Source of the DNA: Tsukamurella asaccharolytica
Lineage (GTDB): Bacteria; Actinomycetota; Actinomycetes; Mycobacteriales; Mycobacteriaceae
Direction of reading: 5' to 3'
Assembly: GCF_007858435.1 (NCBI RefSeq)
Contig: NZ_VIGW01000009.1
Location: 1-64,000, forward strand
DNA: 64,000 nt
This document shows, piece after piece, positions 50,608 through 59,458 of this stretch. The notes under the pieces are model-generated. The model had not been told where the DNA came from, searched no databases, and saw only the letters and a program-made list of their open reading frames with translations. Each line of letters starts with the position of its first letter. Position 1 is the first letter of the stretch. A program made the position numbers and the translations under genes.

Positions 50608-52092
50608 ATGAGCGCACCGATCGACCTGAACCCGGCCGCGTTACCCGCGATCACCGAGGCGTCCGTGCCGGCCTACGACCGCGCCGCAGTCCGGCCCGGC
50701 ATCGTCCACTTCGGCGTCGGCGGCTTCCATCGGGCGCACCAGGCCGTCTACGTGGACCGGCTGCTCGCGGCCGGCGCGGACGCGGCAGGCTGGGGCATCT
50801 GCGGCGTCGGACTGCGGCCCGCCGATGAGGCGATGCGTGACGCCCTCCTGCCCCAGGGCGGGCTGTACACGCTGACTCTCAAGCATCCCGACGGGGCCGT
50901 CGAGACCTCCGTCGTCGGGTCGATCGTCGATTACCTGTACGCCCCCGACGACGCGAGGGCCGTCCTCGAGCGGCTCGCGGCACCCGAGACCCGCATCGTC
51001 TCCCTCACGATCACCGAGGGCGGCTACAACTTCTCCGCCGTCACCGGCGAATTCGACGCCGAGACCGCGGACGTCCGTCATGATCTGGAGTCGGGCGCTT
51101 CGCCCCGCACCGTCTTCGGGTACGTCACCGAGGCCCTACGCCGGCGGCGTGACCGCGGCGTGCCCGCGTTCACGGTCATGTCCTGCGACAACATCGAGGG
51201 CAACGGGCACGTCGCGCGGCGCACTCTCACCGCCTTCGCCCGCCTGGCCGATCCCGCCCTCGCGGACTGGATCACCGAGCACGTCCGCTTCCCCAACTCG
51301 ATGGTCGACCGGATCACGCCGGCGACGCCGCCGGGGTTGCGGGAAGAAGTCGCGACACGGACGGGGGTCGAGGACCGCTGGCCCGTGGTCGCCGAGCCCT
51401 ACACCCAGTGGATGCTCGAGGACGCCTTCGGTGCGGGCCGCCCGCGGTTCGAGGACGTCGGCGTGCAGGTGGTCGACGACGTCGAGCCCTACGAGCTCAT
51501 GAAGCTGCGCCTGCTCAACGCCGGGCACCAGGGGCTGGGGCACTTCGCCCGCCTGCTGGGCTACGAGTACGTCCACGACGCCGCGGCCGACCTGGATGTG
51601 CGGGAACTGCTCCGCCGGTACATGCAGGAGGAGGCGCGGCCCACGCTGCGCCCCGTCCCCGGCATCGATCTCGACGACTACATCCAGACCCTGCTCGACC
51701 GCTTCTCCAACCCCGCCATCGCGGACACCGTCGCGCGGCTGTGCCAGGACGCCTCCGACCGCATCCCGAAATGGCTGGTGCCCGTGATCGTCGCGCGCCT
51801 GGACGAGGGCGCCGCCGCGCCCCTCGCCGCCGCTGTCGTCGCGGCGTGGACGCACGGCTGTGAGGGCCTCGACGACGCCGGCGCGGCGATCGTCCTGAAC
51901 GACCGCGCGGCGGACGACCTGACGCGGCGCGCTCTCCGCTCGCGCACCGATCCACTGGCCTTCGTCGCGGTGCCGGATCTCTTCGGCGACCTCGCCGACC
52001 GCCCCGGGTTCACCGAGCCCTACCTGGCGACGCTGGCCGCGTTGCGCGAGACGGGCGCGCGCGCCGTGCTGCGGGACCTGCTCGCGCGGTAG
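50608..52092 (+). CDS. Mannitol dehydrogenase family protein
   Basis: This 494-residue protein is a polyol-specific long-chain dehydrogenase that oxidises mannitol, arabinitol or a related polyol with NAD. It has the N-terminal FGVGGFHRAHQAVYVDRLL (about 34-52), the middle CDNIEGNG (about 193-200), FPNSMVDRITP (about 229-239) and the catalytic-helix region ELMKLRLLNAGHQGLGHF with its lysine. The neighbour is a xylulokinase, suggesting D-arabinitol to D-xylulose conversion, although mannitol to fructose is equally typical. The two genes are convergent. Confidence 0.9.
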   Translation: MSAPIDLNPAALPAITEASVPAYDRAAVRPGIVHFGVGGFHRAHQAVYVDRLLAAGADAAGWGICGVGLRPADEAMRDALLPQGGLYTLTLKHPDGAVETSVVGSIVDYLYAPDDARAVLERLAAPETRIVSLTITEGGYNFSAVTGEFDAETADVRHDLESGASPRTVFGYVTEALRRRRDRGVPAFTVMSCDNIEGNGHVARRTLTAFARLADPALADWITEHVRFPNSMVDRITPATPPGLREEVATRTGVEDRWPVVAEPYTQWMLEDAFGAGRPRFEDVGVQVVDDVEPYELMKLRLLNAGHQGLGHFARLLGYEYVHDAAADLDVRELLRRYMQEEARPTLRPVPGIDLDDYIQTLLDRFSNPAIADTVARLCQDASDRIPKWLVPVIVARLDEGAAAPLAAAVVAAWTHGCEGLDDAGAAIVLNDRAADDLTRRALRSRTDPLAFVAVPDLFGDLADRPGFTEPYLATLAALRETGARAVLRDLLAR

Positions 52093-52104
52093 GCCGGTCG
52101 TGGC

Positions 52105-53520
52105 TCAGGGGCGGTCGAGCACCAGCTCGGCCGCCTCGCGGTAGCGCGCGTAAACCTCCGGCGTGGCGGTGGCCGTTCGGGTTTCGGCGACGGCACGCGG
52201 CCACTCGGGTGCCGCGGAGGTGCCCGCGACGGCCCACGCGGCCTGCCGCGCGGCCCCGCGGGCGACGTACTCGCCGTCCGCAGGGAAGTCGACGGCACGA
52301 CCGAAGACCGCGGGCGCGATGTCTCGGACCGCGCCGGACCGTCCGCCCCCGCCCACCACCAGGATCCGCTCGACCGCCGTGCCCTGTTCGGCGATCGCGT
52401 CGAGGCAGAACTGCAGGGAGCAGAGCAGGCCCTCGACGGCGGCCCGGGCGATGTTCTCCCGGGTCAGATTCGTGCCGGTCACGCCCTGCAGGGAGCCGGT
52501 GGCGTTCGGGCGGTTGGGTGAGCGCTCGCCGGCGAAGAAGGGCACGAGGACCAGCCCGTCCGCGCCTGCCGGTGCGGCCAGCGCGAGCCGGGCGAACTCC
52601 TCGAGGTCGACGCCCAGCATCCGCGCGGTCGCCGCCAGGATCGGGGCGCCGTTCAGGGTGCAGACCAGGGGCAGGTGGTGCCCCGTCGCATCGGCGAACC
52701 CCGCGACGATGCCCGACGGATCCCGCGGCGCCGTCGCCGTGACCGCGCTCACCACGCCCGACGTCCCGAGGGAGACGATGCAATCCCCGGGCCGGGCGTC
52801 GAGCCCGAGGGCGGCACCGGCGTTGTCGCCCGCACCGGCGCCGACGAGGGCGCCGGGGCGCAGCGGACCGTCGGCCGTGGTGACCGGGACGGACTCGGCC
52901 GGGCCGAGGACGCGGGGGAGCGCGGGCCGACGGCCGCGCAGGGCGAGTTCGAGGAGGTCCGTGCGGTACTCGCCGGTCGCGGCGCTGAAGTAGCCGGTGC
53001 CGGACGCGTCCGAGCGGTCCGTCACGAGGGCCTCGAGCCCGCCCCCGCCGAGCCGCCACGTCAGCCAGTCGTGCGGGAGGCAGACGGCCGCCGTCGCGTC
53101 CGCGTGCTCGGGTTCGGCATCGGCGAGCCAGCGCAGCTTCGCGGCGGTCACCGCTGCGACCGGGACGACGCCCACCGCGTCGGCCCACCGGTCCGGACCG
53201 CCGAGGTCAGCGACGAGCTGCTCCGCCGCCGCGGCGGATCGGGTGTCGTTCCACAGCAGGGCGTCCCGGACGACGGCGCCGTCCCGGTCCAGGCACACCA
53301 TGCCGTGCTGCTGCGCCCCCACGGAGGCGGCCGTGACGTCCTCGAGGCCGCCCGCCGCCCGTGCCGCCACACCGAACGACTCCAGCCACGCGGCAGGGGC
53401 GACCGCGGTCCCCGGCGGGTGCGGAGCGGAGCCGGAGCGCACGACCTCGCCCGAATCAGCGTCGCACACCACGACCTTGCACGACTGGGTGGACGAGTCG
53501 ATACCGGCGACGAGAGGCAT
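52105..53520 (-). CDS. xylB: Xylulokinase
   Basis: This 471-residue FGGY-family kinase phosphorylates D-xylulose to feed the pentose phosphate pathway. It has the N-terminal ATPase loop VAGIDSSTQSCKVVV, the substrate residue region GAQQHGM (typical of XylB), VSLGTSG, FFAGERSPNRPNATG and the C-terminal VVGGGGRSGAVRDIAP. ATG at 53520 gives the canonical N-terminus. It is convergent with the mannitol dehydrogenase family gene, leaving only 12 nt between stops, and divergent from the Zur-controlled aztD-like gene. Confidence 0.93.
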   Translation of the reverse strand: MPLVAGIDSSTQSCKVVVCDADSGEVVRSGSAPHPPGTAVAPAAWLESFGVAARAAGGLEDVTAASVGAQQHGMVCLDRDGAVVRDALLWNDTRSAAAAEQLVADLGGPDRWADAVGVVPVAAVTAAKLRWLADAEPEHADATAAVCLPHDWLTWRLGGGGLEALVTDRSDASGTGYFSAATGEYRTDLLELALRGRRPALPRVLGPAESVPVTTADGPLRPGALVGAGAGDNAGAALGLDARPGDCIVSLGTSGVVSAVTATAPRDPSGIVAGFADATGHHLPLVCTLNGAPILAATARMLGVDLEEFARLALAAPAGADGLVLVPFFAGERSPNRPNATGSLQGVTGTNLTRENIARAAVEGLLCSLQFCLDAIAEQGTAVERILVVGGGGRSGAVRDIAPAVFGRAVDFPADGEYVARGAARQAAWAVAGTSAAPEWPRAVAETRTATATPEVYARYREAAELVLDRP

Positions 53521-53577
53521 GCCCGCGATCCTCGCAGACCGATCGGCCGCGCATGCACGTATCGCCATGGTGAGCTT

Positions 53578-53592
53578 TGACAATGATTTTCA
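53578..53592. promoter_or_regulatory. Zur box (TGANAATNATTNTCA)
   Basis: TGACAATGATTTTCA matches the actinobacterial zinc-uptake regulator consensus at every defined position. It lies 21 nt before the ATG of the AztD-like gene and 57 nt upstream of xylB. It would repress the lipoprotein gene when zinc is plentiful. Confidence 0.85.
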
Positions 53593-53613
53593 TCAACGAT
53601 TACACCTATCGTC

Positions 53614-54864
53614 ATGTCCAAGCACTTGCACCTCGCCGCGCCCCTGCTCACCGCCGCCCTGCTGGCCGCCGGATGCGGCTCCGCCCAGCCGGATCCGGCA
53701 CCGTCGTCCACCGCCGCTTCCGAGTCCGCCCCCGGCGCGACTGAACAGCGCCGCGCGGTGCCGCGCCTCGCCGTGACTTACGAGGGCGGCGTGCTGATCC
53801 TCGACGCCAGCACGCTCGAGCGGGTCGCGGACCTCCCGGGCGAGGGCTACCTCAGGGTGAACCCCGCGGGCGATGGCCGGCACGCCTTCCTGTCCGAGGG
53901 CGACGGCTTCCGGCTCCTGGACCTCGGCTCCTGGTCCGCGCCGCACGGCGACCACCAGCACTTCTACACCGCGGCGCCGCGGCGCACCGACGTCACGATC
54001 CAGGCGCCCGAGCCCGGCCACGTGGTCCGCCACGACGGCCGCACGGTGCTCTTCTCCGACGGCACCGGCGCCGTCACGTCGATCGCCTCGGACAAGGTCG
54101 GCGATCCGAACGCGCCCCGCGCGACCTACACCGCACCGAAGCCGCACCACGGCGTCGCCGTCGAGCGGGCGGACGGGTCGATGCTCATCACCCTCGGCGA
54201 CGAGAAGACCCGCACTGGCGTCGCGATCCTCGACAAGGACCGGAAGGAGATCGCCCGCAACGAGCAGTGCCCGGGCGTGCACGGCGAGGGTGCCGCCGAG
54301 GTCGGCGCGGTGCTCTTCGGCTGCGAGGACGGTGTGCTCATCGTGCGCGGCAACGACATCGTCAAGACCGCGGCCCCCACTCCCGGCTACGCGCGCACCG
54401 GCAACGTCGCCGCCACCGAGGCGCACGCCGTCGTCCTCGGCGACTACAAGGTGGACAAGGCCGCGAAGCCCGAGCGGCCCACCCGGGTCAGCCTCATCGA
54501 CACCCGCACCGGCGCGGTCAAGCTCGTCGACCTGCCCGCCTCCTACAGCTTCCGCTCGCTGGCGCGGGGGCAGTTCGGTGAGGCGCTGGTGCTCGGCACC
54601 GACGGCGTGCTCCGCGTCCTCGACCCGAACACCGGCACCACGATCCGCGAGGTGAAGGTCACGGCGCCGTGGACCGAGGACGCGAACTGGCAGGAGCCGC
54701 GCCCCGCGGTGTTCACGATGGGATCCACCGCCTACGTCACCGATCCCACGGCCAAGTCCATCGTCGCGATCGATGTCCCCACGGGCGAGGAACTGCGGCG
54801 CGGGGCGCTCGAGCACACCCCCGACGAGGTGTCGGGGGTTCCCGGTGTGACCGCCTCTGCGTAG
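53614..54864 (+). CDS. aztD: AztD-like zinc metallochaperone lipoprotein
   Basis: This 416-residue exported protein has a lipobox LLAAGC (C21) and then a WD/YVTN-type beta-propeller. Histidine-rich segments HGDHQHFYTA (about 112-121) and GHVVRHDGRTVLFSDGTGAV (about 134-153) match AztD, which passes zinc to the AztABC importer. The Zur box directly upstream supports a role in zinc starvation. No aztABC genes are adjacent, so the importer would be encoded elsewhere. It is the only clearly zinc-related gene in the window. Confidence 0.85.
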   Translation: MSKHLHLAAPLLTAALLAAGCGSAQPDPAPSSTAASESAPGATEQRRAVPRLAVTYEGGVLILDASTLERVADLPGEGYLRVNPAGDGRHAFLSEGDGFRLLDLGSWSAPHGDHQHFYTAAPRRTDVTIQAPEPGHVVRHDGRTVLFSDGTGAVTSIASDKVGDPNAPRATYTAPKPHHGVAVERADGSMLITLGDEKTRTGVAILDKDRKEIARNEQCPGVHGEGAAEVGAVLFGCEDGVLIVRGNDIVKTAAPTPGYARTGNVAATEAHAVVLGDYKVDKAAKPERPTRVSLIDTRTGAVKLVDLPASYSFRSLARGQFGEALVLGTDGVLRVLDPNTGTTIREVKVTAPWTEDANWQEPRPAVFTMGSTAYVTDPTAKSIVAIDVPTGEELRRGALEHTPDEVSGVPGVTASA

Positions 54865-54937
54865 CGCGTCGCGGTCCGATACTCGTCGGGCGGTGAGAAC
54901 CCCTGCCCTGCGGCGTTCCGCTCGGTAAGTTCGGGGC

Positions 54938-56413
54938 GTGGACTACTTGCTCGGCATCGATATCGGCACGGGAAGCACGAAGGGGGTGCTCGTCACTCCC
55001 GACGGTACGGTCGTGGACTCGCGAGCGGTGCCGCACCAGATGTCGTTGCCGCAGCCCGGGTGGGCGGAGGTGGACGCCGAAGCCACCTGGTGGGCCGAGA
55101 TCTGCTCCATCAGCCGTGCGCTGGTCGCCGTCGCCGCGCAGCGGGAGGGCAGGATCGCAGGAGTCTGTGTCAGCGGGGTCGGGCCCTGCTTGGTGCTCTG
55201 CGACTCCGAGCTCAACCCCCTGCGCCCTGCCATCCTGTACGGAATCGATTCGCGGGCGGCGAGGGAGATCGATGACCTCACAGCCGAGTTCGGCGAGGAA
55301 GCGATCGTGGATCGGGCCGGCGCCCGGCTCAGCAGTCAGGCGGTGGGGCCGAAGATCGAGTGGGTACGTCGCAACGAACCGGACGTCTTCGGTCGGGCGC
55401 GTCGGTGGTACGGCTCGAACTCGTACGTCGCGGCCAAGCTGACGGGCGAGTACGTGCTGGATCATCACACCGCCAGCCAATGCGATCCGTTGTATTCGAC
55501 CCGGGAGTTCGGCTGGAACGACGACTGGGCCGGGCGGATCTGTGGTCACCTCGAGTTGCCGCGGCTGGTGTGGCCCTCGGAGATCGTGGGACGGGTCCAC
55601 GCCGCCGCGGCCGCGGCGACGGGGATCCCCGTGGGTACCCCGGTGGTCGCCGGCACGGTCGACGCGTACGCGGAGGCGTTCTCGGTCGGCGTGCGCCACC
55701 CCGGCGACCTGATGATCATGTACGGGTCGACGATGTTCCTGGTGCAGGTGATGTCCGAATTCCACAGCGACCCGGCCCTCTGGACCACGGCGGGGGTGGA
55801 GGAGGGGACGTTGGCCCTCGCCGCGGGAACCTCGACCGCGGGCAGCCTCACGCAGTGGCTGCAGTCGGTGACGGGGGGCGCCTCCTTCGAGGAGCTCATG
55901 GCGGAGGCGTCGACGGTGCCGCCCGGAAGCGACGGGCTCGTGGTGCTGCCCTACCTCGCCGGCGAACGAACCCCCGTATTCGACGCGGATGCGCGGGGCG
56001 TGGTCGTGGGCCTGACCCTGCGTCATACTCGCGGTCACCTGTTCCGAGCGGCGTACGAGGGCATCGCCTTTGGTATACGGCAGATCTTGGAACGATTCGA
56101 CCACGTCGCTCCGGCTCGCCGGGTGGTCGCGGTCGGCGGAGGGCTTCGCAGCCCGATCTGGGCGCAGACGGTGTCGGACGTGACTGGCCGGCAGCAGGCG
56201 ATCCCCACGCAGGCGATCGGCGCCAGCTACGGAGGCGCGCTACTCGCGGGGATCGGGGTCGGTCTGCTCCCGCCCGAGACGGATTGGGCCACGATAGACC
56301 GCGTGCTCGAACCGAGTCCGGCCAATCGAGAACTCTACGACGAGATCTACCCCGTGTGGTCGTCGTTGTACCCGGCCACGCGCGAGCAGGTCCATCGACT
56401 CGGCGGGATCTGA
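54938..56413 (+). CDS. FGGY-family carbohydrate kinase
   Basis: This 491-residue sugar kinase has the N-terminal GIDIGTGSTKGVLV, the MIMYGSTMFL segment, the signature LPYLAGERTPVFDADARG and the closing VVAVGGGLRSPIWAQTVSDVTG with the adenosine-binding region. The sugar is not fixed by sequence. Neighbouring SDR, zinc MDR, SorC regulator and ABC importer genes suggest a ketose formed by polyol oxidation, for example an erythrulose or xylulose type. GTG start at 54938. It converges on the SDR gene at 56425. Confidence 0.9.
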   Translation: MDYLLGIDIGTGSTKGVLVTPDGTVVDSRAVPHQMSLPQPGWAEVDAEATWWAEICSISRALVAVAAQREGRIAGVCVSGVGPCLVLCDSELNPLRPAILYGIDSRAAREIDDLTAEFGEEAIVDRAGARLSSQAVGPKIEWVRRNEPDVFGRARRWYGSNSYVAAKLTGEYVLDHHTASQCDPLYSTREFGWNDDWAGRICGHLELPRLVWPSEIVGRVHAAAAAATGIPVGTPVVAGTVDAYAEAFSVGVRHPGDLMIMYGSTMFLVQVMSEFHSDPALWTTAGVEEGTLALAAGTSTAGSLTQWLQSVTGGASFEELMAEASTVPPGSDGLVVLPYLAGERTPVFDADARGVVVGLTLRHTRGHLFRAAYEGIAFGIRQILERFDHVAPARRVVAVGGGLRSPIWAQTVSDVTGRQQAIPTQAIGASYGGALLAGIGVGLLPPETDWATIDRVLEPSPANRELYDEIYPVWSSLYPATREQVHRLGGI

Positions 56414-56424
56414 CCGGTGCAGCC

Positions 56425-57189
56425 TCACCCCATGGTGTAGCCGCCGTCGACGGGGAGATCGATGCCGGTGATCATGCTGGAGGCGTCGGACGCGAGCCAG
56501 ACGACCGCCTCGGATACCTCCCGCGGTTCCGCGAAGCGGCCCAACGGGATCCGGGCGAGCATCGGTGCGCTCTTGGCCTCCTCGCCCCACACGCGCTGCC
56601 CCATCTCAGTCAGGACGACGGTGGGGCACACGGAGTTCGCGCGGATGCCGTGTGGCCCCAGCTCCTGGGCGAGGACCTTCGTCGCCATGACCATGCCGGC
56701 CTTGGTCGCGCAGTACGCGTAGTGCTCGGGCAGCGGCGCGAGCGCCGCGGCGGACGCGATCGTGATGAGCGAGCCGCCGGTGCCCTGTGCCACCATCGCC
56801 CGGCCGATCTCGGCCGCCAGGAGTGCCGGCGCCTGGAGGTTGATCGTGATCGTGGCGCCCAGCAGCTCCGGGGTGATCGAGACCACCGCCTCGGGATGGG
56901 AGATGCCCGCATTGTTCACCAGGACGTCGAGCCCGTCGAAAGCGGAGAGCGCTGCGGCGGCCAGTTCGGACGGTGCGTCGGGCAACGCGAGATCGCACGG
57001 TACGACGGCAACGCGGACCCCGAATCGGCCGGCGAGTTCGTGCCGTGCGGTCTCAAGGTCCTCGACGCCACGGGCGCTGAGCACGAGATCGGCGCCGGCG
57101 GCGGCGAAGGCGATGGCGATGTCCGCACCGATTCCTTTGGTAGCACCGGTGATCAGGGCGCGGCGGCCCTTGAGTACCTGCTCGGTCAT
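56425..57189 (-). CDS. SDR family oxidoreductase
   Basis: This 254-residue classical short-chain dehydrogenase has the nucleotide loop TGATKGIGADIA (about 15-26), NNAG (about 91-94), an active-site tyrosine in YAYCATKAG (Y and K near 157 and 161) and the closing ITGIDLPVDGGYTMG. The start overlaps the stop of the SorC regulator gene (ATGA at 57186-57189). It would oxidise a polyol or reduce a ketose in the polyol pathway. Confidence 0.9.
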   Translation of the reverse strand: MTEQVLKGRRALITGATKGIGADIAIAFAAAGADLVLSARGVEDLETARHELAGRFGVRVAVVPCDLALPDAPSELAAAALSAFDGLDVLVNNAGISHPEAVVSITPELLGATITINLQAPALLAAEIGRAMVAQGTGGSLITIASAAALAPLPEHYAYCATKAGMVMATKVLAQELGPHGIRANSVCPTVVLTEMGQRVWGEEAKSAPMLARIPLGRFAEPREVSEAVVWLASDASSMITGIDLPVDGGYTMG

Positions 57190-58208
57190 GGTGTGCCCTC
57201 CTCCGCCCGCGGGGCGACGCGGGAGAGGATCTCCGCAGCCGTGCCCGGGTCGGTCACGAGGCGGTTGAAGTACCCGCCTCGCGCGCCGGCGATCACCGAC
57301 TCCACCTTGTCCGCGCCGACGGCGACCGCGATCGACACGGGGATGCGGCGCAGTGCCTCGAGTGACACTGCCATCAGCCGGTCGTCTCCCTCGAAATGGA
57401 CGGGCTCGCCCTCCCGGTCGAAGAAGCGCGAGCACACGTCTCCGACGGCGCGGCGCAGGTCGGTCGATTCCATCGGGACGAATCGGGGGATGTCGGAGCG
57501 GGTGAGGGGCGGGGCTCCGACGCCCATGAGGGCGCATCGAGCGTGTGGCCACAGGTGGATGACCCGTTGGATCGAGGGATCCTCGACCAGGGAGGCGTGG
57601 AGATCGGGTCCGGGGAGTGCTGGAGCGAACAGGTAGTTCGCCCGGCCCTCGACGCGTTCGGCGACGAGCCTGGTGATCTCGTTCGTCTGGTACCACCCCT
57701 CAGGCTGATCGCTACCGCCGACCGTGGGAGTGACCAGAACACCCGGGAGCGGAGTGAGGGTGTTGCGGGCGACCTCGTACACCGTTCGCCCTGAGCTGAC
57801 GAGCAGGACGTCGCCACTGAGCAGACCGGCGGCCGCGAGTGCGCGCGAGACGGTGGGCGCGAGGATCGGCCCCATGGCAGTGAGAACGTCGATTCGCGGA
57901 TCACCGTGGGGGATCGGGGAACTGAGATACACCGTGTTGAGTCCTAGTGCCCGGGCGAGGTGCGTGGCGAGGCCCTCGGTGGACTGTCCTGACGGAGAAA
58001 CGACCTCGATCCGGACGATCCCGCGACGCTTCGCCTCGGCCAGGAGCCGGCTCACCGTCGGCCGGCTCACCCCGAGGAGCGCGGCGACCTCGGCTTGGGT
58101 CGCATCGTTCTCGTAGTACTCCCGCGCGGCTCGCACCAGGATCGCGTCGCTGAATCGCGCACCGTCGTCGACGCCGGGCGCTCCGGTAGTCGGTCCCGTT
58201 CTCACCAT
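57186..58208 (-). CDS. SorC/DeoR-type sugar-binding transcriptional regulator
   Basis: This 340-residue regulator has an N-terminal helix-turn-helix (about 38-62; QAEVAALLGVSRPTVSRLLAEAKRRG) and a SorC phosphosugar-binding domain (about 85-335), with PTVGGSDQP and VAVGADKVESVIAGARGGYFNRLVTD. ATG at 58208 is chosen because the longer frame to 58376 overlaps the divergent MDR gene. It probably senses a phosphorylated sugar from the FGGY kinase and acts on the repeats at 58235-58273. Confidence 0.9.
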   Translation of the reverse strand: MVRTGPTTGAPGVDDGARFSDAILVRAAREYYENDATQAEVAALLGVSRPTVSRLLAEAKRRGIVRIEVVSPSGQSTEGLATHLARALGLNTVYLSSPIPHGDPRIDVLTAMGPILAPTVSRALAAAGLLSGDVLLVSSGRTVYEVARNTLTPLPGVLVTPTVGGSDQPEGWYQTNEITRLVAERVEGRANYLFAPALPGPDLHASLVEDPSIQRVIHLWPHARCALMGVGAPPLTRSDIPRFVPMESTDLRRAVGDVCSRFFDREGEPVHFEGDDRLMAVSLEALRRIPVSIAVAVGADKVESVIAGARGGYFNRLVTDPGTAAEILSRVAPRAEEGTP

Positions 58209-58234
58209 TGCTCGAGTATGCACCGTGAATCCGC

Positions 58235-58273
58235 GGCTGAACAGTTGTTCCGGGCGAACGCGACGGCTGAACA
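58235..58273. promoter_or_regulatory. SorC-type operator repeats
   Basis: GAACA-GT-TGTTC (58239-58250) is a perfect inverted repeat. The sequence GGCTGAACA occurs at 58235-58243 and again at 58265-58273, a 30-bp spacing, or about three helical turns. The region is between the divergent sorC-type gene and the MDR gene and fits cooperative binding by the tetrameric SorC-type regulator. Confidence 0.6.
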
Positions 58274-58350
58274 AAATCTCTGGACAAATGTGCGCACCGT
58301 CGATAATGTGACGCCCGACACGTAGCTCAAAGCGCGAAGGAGAACTCGCG

Positions 58351-59439
58351 ATGGTGGACCGGATACCCGAGACCATGCCGGCCGTGGTGTGCCACGGCCC
58401 CGAGGACTATCGACTGGAGCAGGTGCCGGTGCCGGTTCCGGGCCGAGGTGAGGCGCTCGTCCGGGTCGAGGCTGTGGGCATCTGCGCGAGCGACCTGAAG
58501 TGCTACCACGGCGCAGCCAAGTTCTGGGGCGACGAGAACCGCCCGGCCTGGGCGGAGACGGAAGTGATCCCCGGACACGAATTCGTCGGCCGAGTGGTGA
58601 GTCTGGACGACGAAGCCGCGGCCCGGTGGAACATCGCGGTCGGAGATCGCGTGGTGTCCGAGCAGATCGTCCCGTGCTGGGAATGCCGGTACTGCAGGCG
58701 AGGGCAGTACCACATGTGTCAGCCCCACGACCTCTACGGATTCAAGCGACGGACCCCCGGCGCGATGGCGAGCTACATGGTGTACCCGGCCGAGGCCCTG
58801 GTGCACAAGGTCTCCAGCGAGATCCCCGCACACCACGCGGCGTATGCGGAGCCGCTCTCCTGCGCGCTGCACGCGGTCGAGCGGGGCCAGATCCTGTTCG
58901 AGGACGTGGTCGTGGTCGCCGGGTGCGGGCCCATCGGACTGGGAATGATCGCCGGAGCGAGGGCCAAGGGGCCGGCGCACGTGATCGCACTCGACATGTC
59001 CGACTGGAAGCTCGAGCTCGCCGCGAAGTGTGGCGCCGACATCACGATCAACATCGCGCAACAGGATCCCGTCGCGGTGGTCAAGGAGCTCACCGGCGGC
59101 TACGGCGCGGACGTCTACCTCGAGGGCACCGGTCATCCGTCCGCGGTTCCGCAGGGACTCGGCCTGCTTCGCAAGTGCGGACGGTTCGTCGAGTACAGCG
59201 TCTTCGGAAGTGATGTGACCGTGGACTGGTCGATCATCAGTGATGATAAGGAGCTCGACGTGCTCGGAGCGCATCTGGGCCCGCACTGCTGGCCGGCCGC
59301 CATCGCGATGATCGAGTCCGGCGTCCTTCCCATGGACGAGATCTGTTCGCACCAGTACTCGTTGGCTCAGTTCCAGGAGGGCCTGGACATGGTCTCCCGC
59401 GGTGACGAGTCGATCAAGGTCTCGCTCCTTCCGGAGTGA
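58351..59439 (+). CDS. Zinc-dependent medium-chain alcohol/polyol dehydrogenase
   Basis: This 362-residue MDR enzyme has catalytic zinc ligands C (VGICASDLK, about residue 44) and GHE (about 75-77), the structural zinc cluster CWECRYCRRGQYHMC (about 109-123), and the NAD loop AGCGPIGLG (about 190-198). It belongs to the sorbitol/threonine dehydrogenase branch and would oxidise a secondary alcohol of a polyol. It is the first gene of the right-hand operon, and the solute-binding protein follows 19 nt later. Confidence 0.9.
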   Translation: MVDRIPETMPAVVCHGPEDYRLEQVPVPVPGRGEALVRVEAVGICASDLKCYHGAAKFWGDENRPAWAETEVIPGHEFVGRVVSLDDEAAARWNIAVGDRVVSEQIVPCWECRYCRRGQYHMCQPHDLYGFKRRTPGAMASYMVYPAEALVHKVSSEIPAHHAAYAEPLSCALHAVERGQILFEDVVVVAGCGPIGLGMIAGARAKGPAHVIALDMSDWKLELAAKCGADITINIAQQDPVAVVKELTGGYGADVYLEGTGHPSAVPQGLGLLRKCGRFVEYSVFGSDVTVDWSIISDDKELDVLGAHLGPHCWPAAIAMIESGVLPMDEICSHQYSLAQFQEGLDMVSRGDESIKVSLLPE

Positions 59440-59458
59440 GCGGGCCAGGAGGATCAGT

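Noticed and set aside
55360-57636. 758-codon plus-strand frame
   Set aside because: It runs through the FGGY kinase in another frame and antisense to the SDR and SorC genes, without any family motif.
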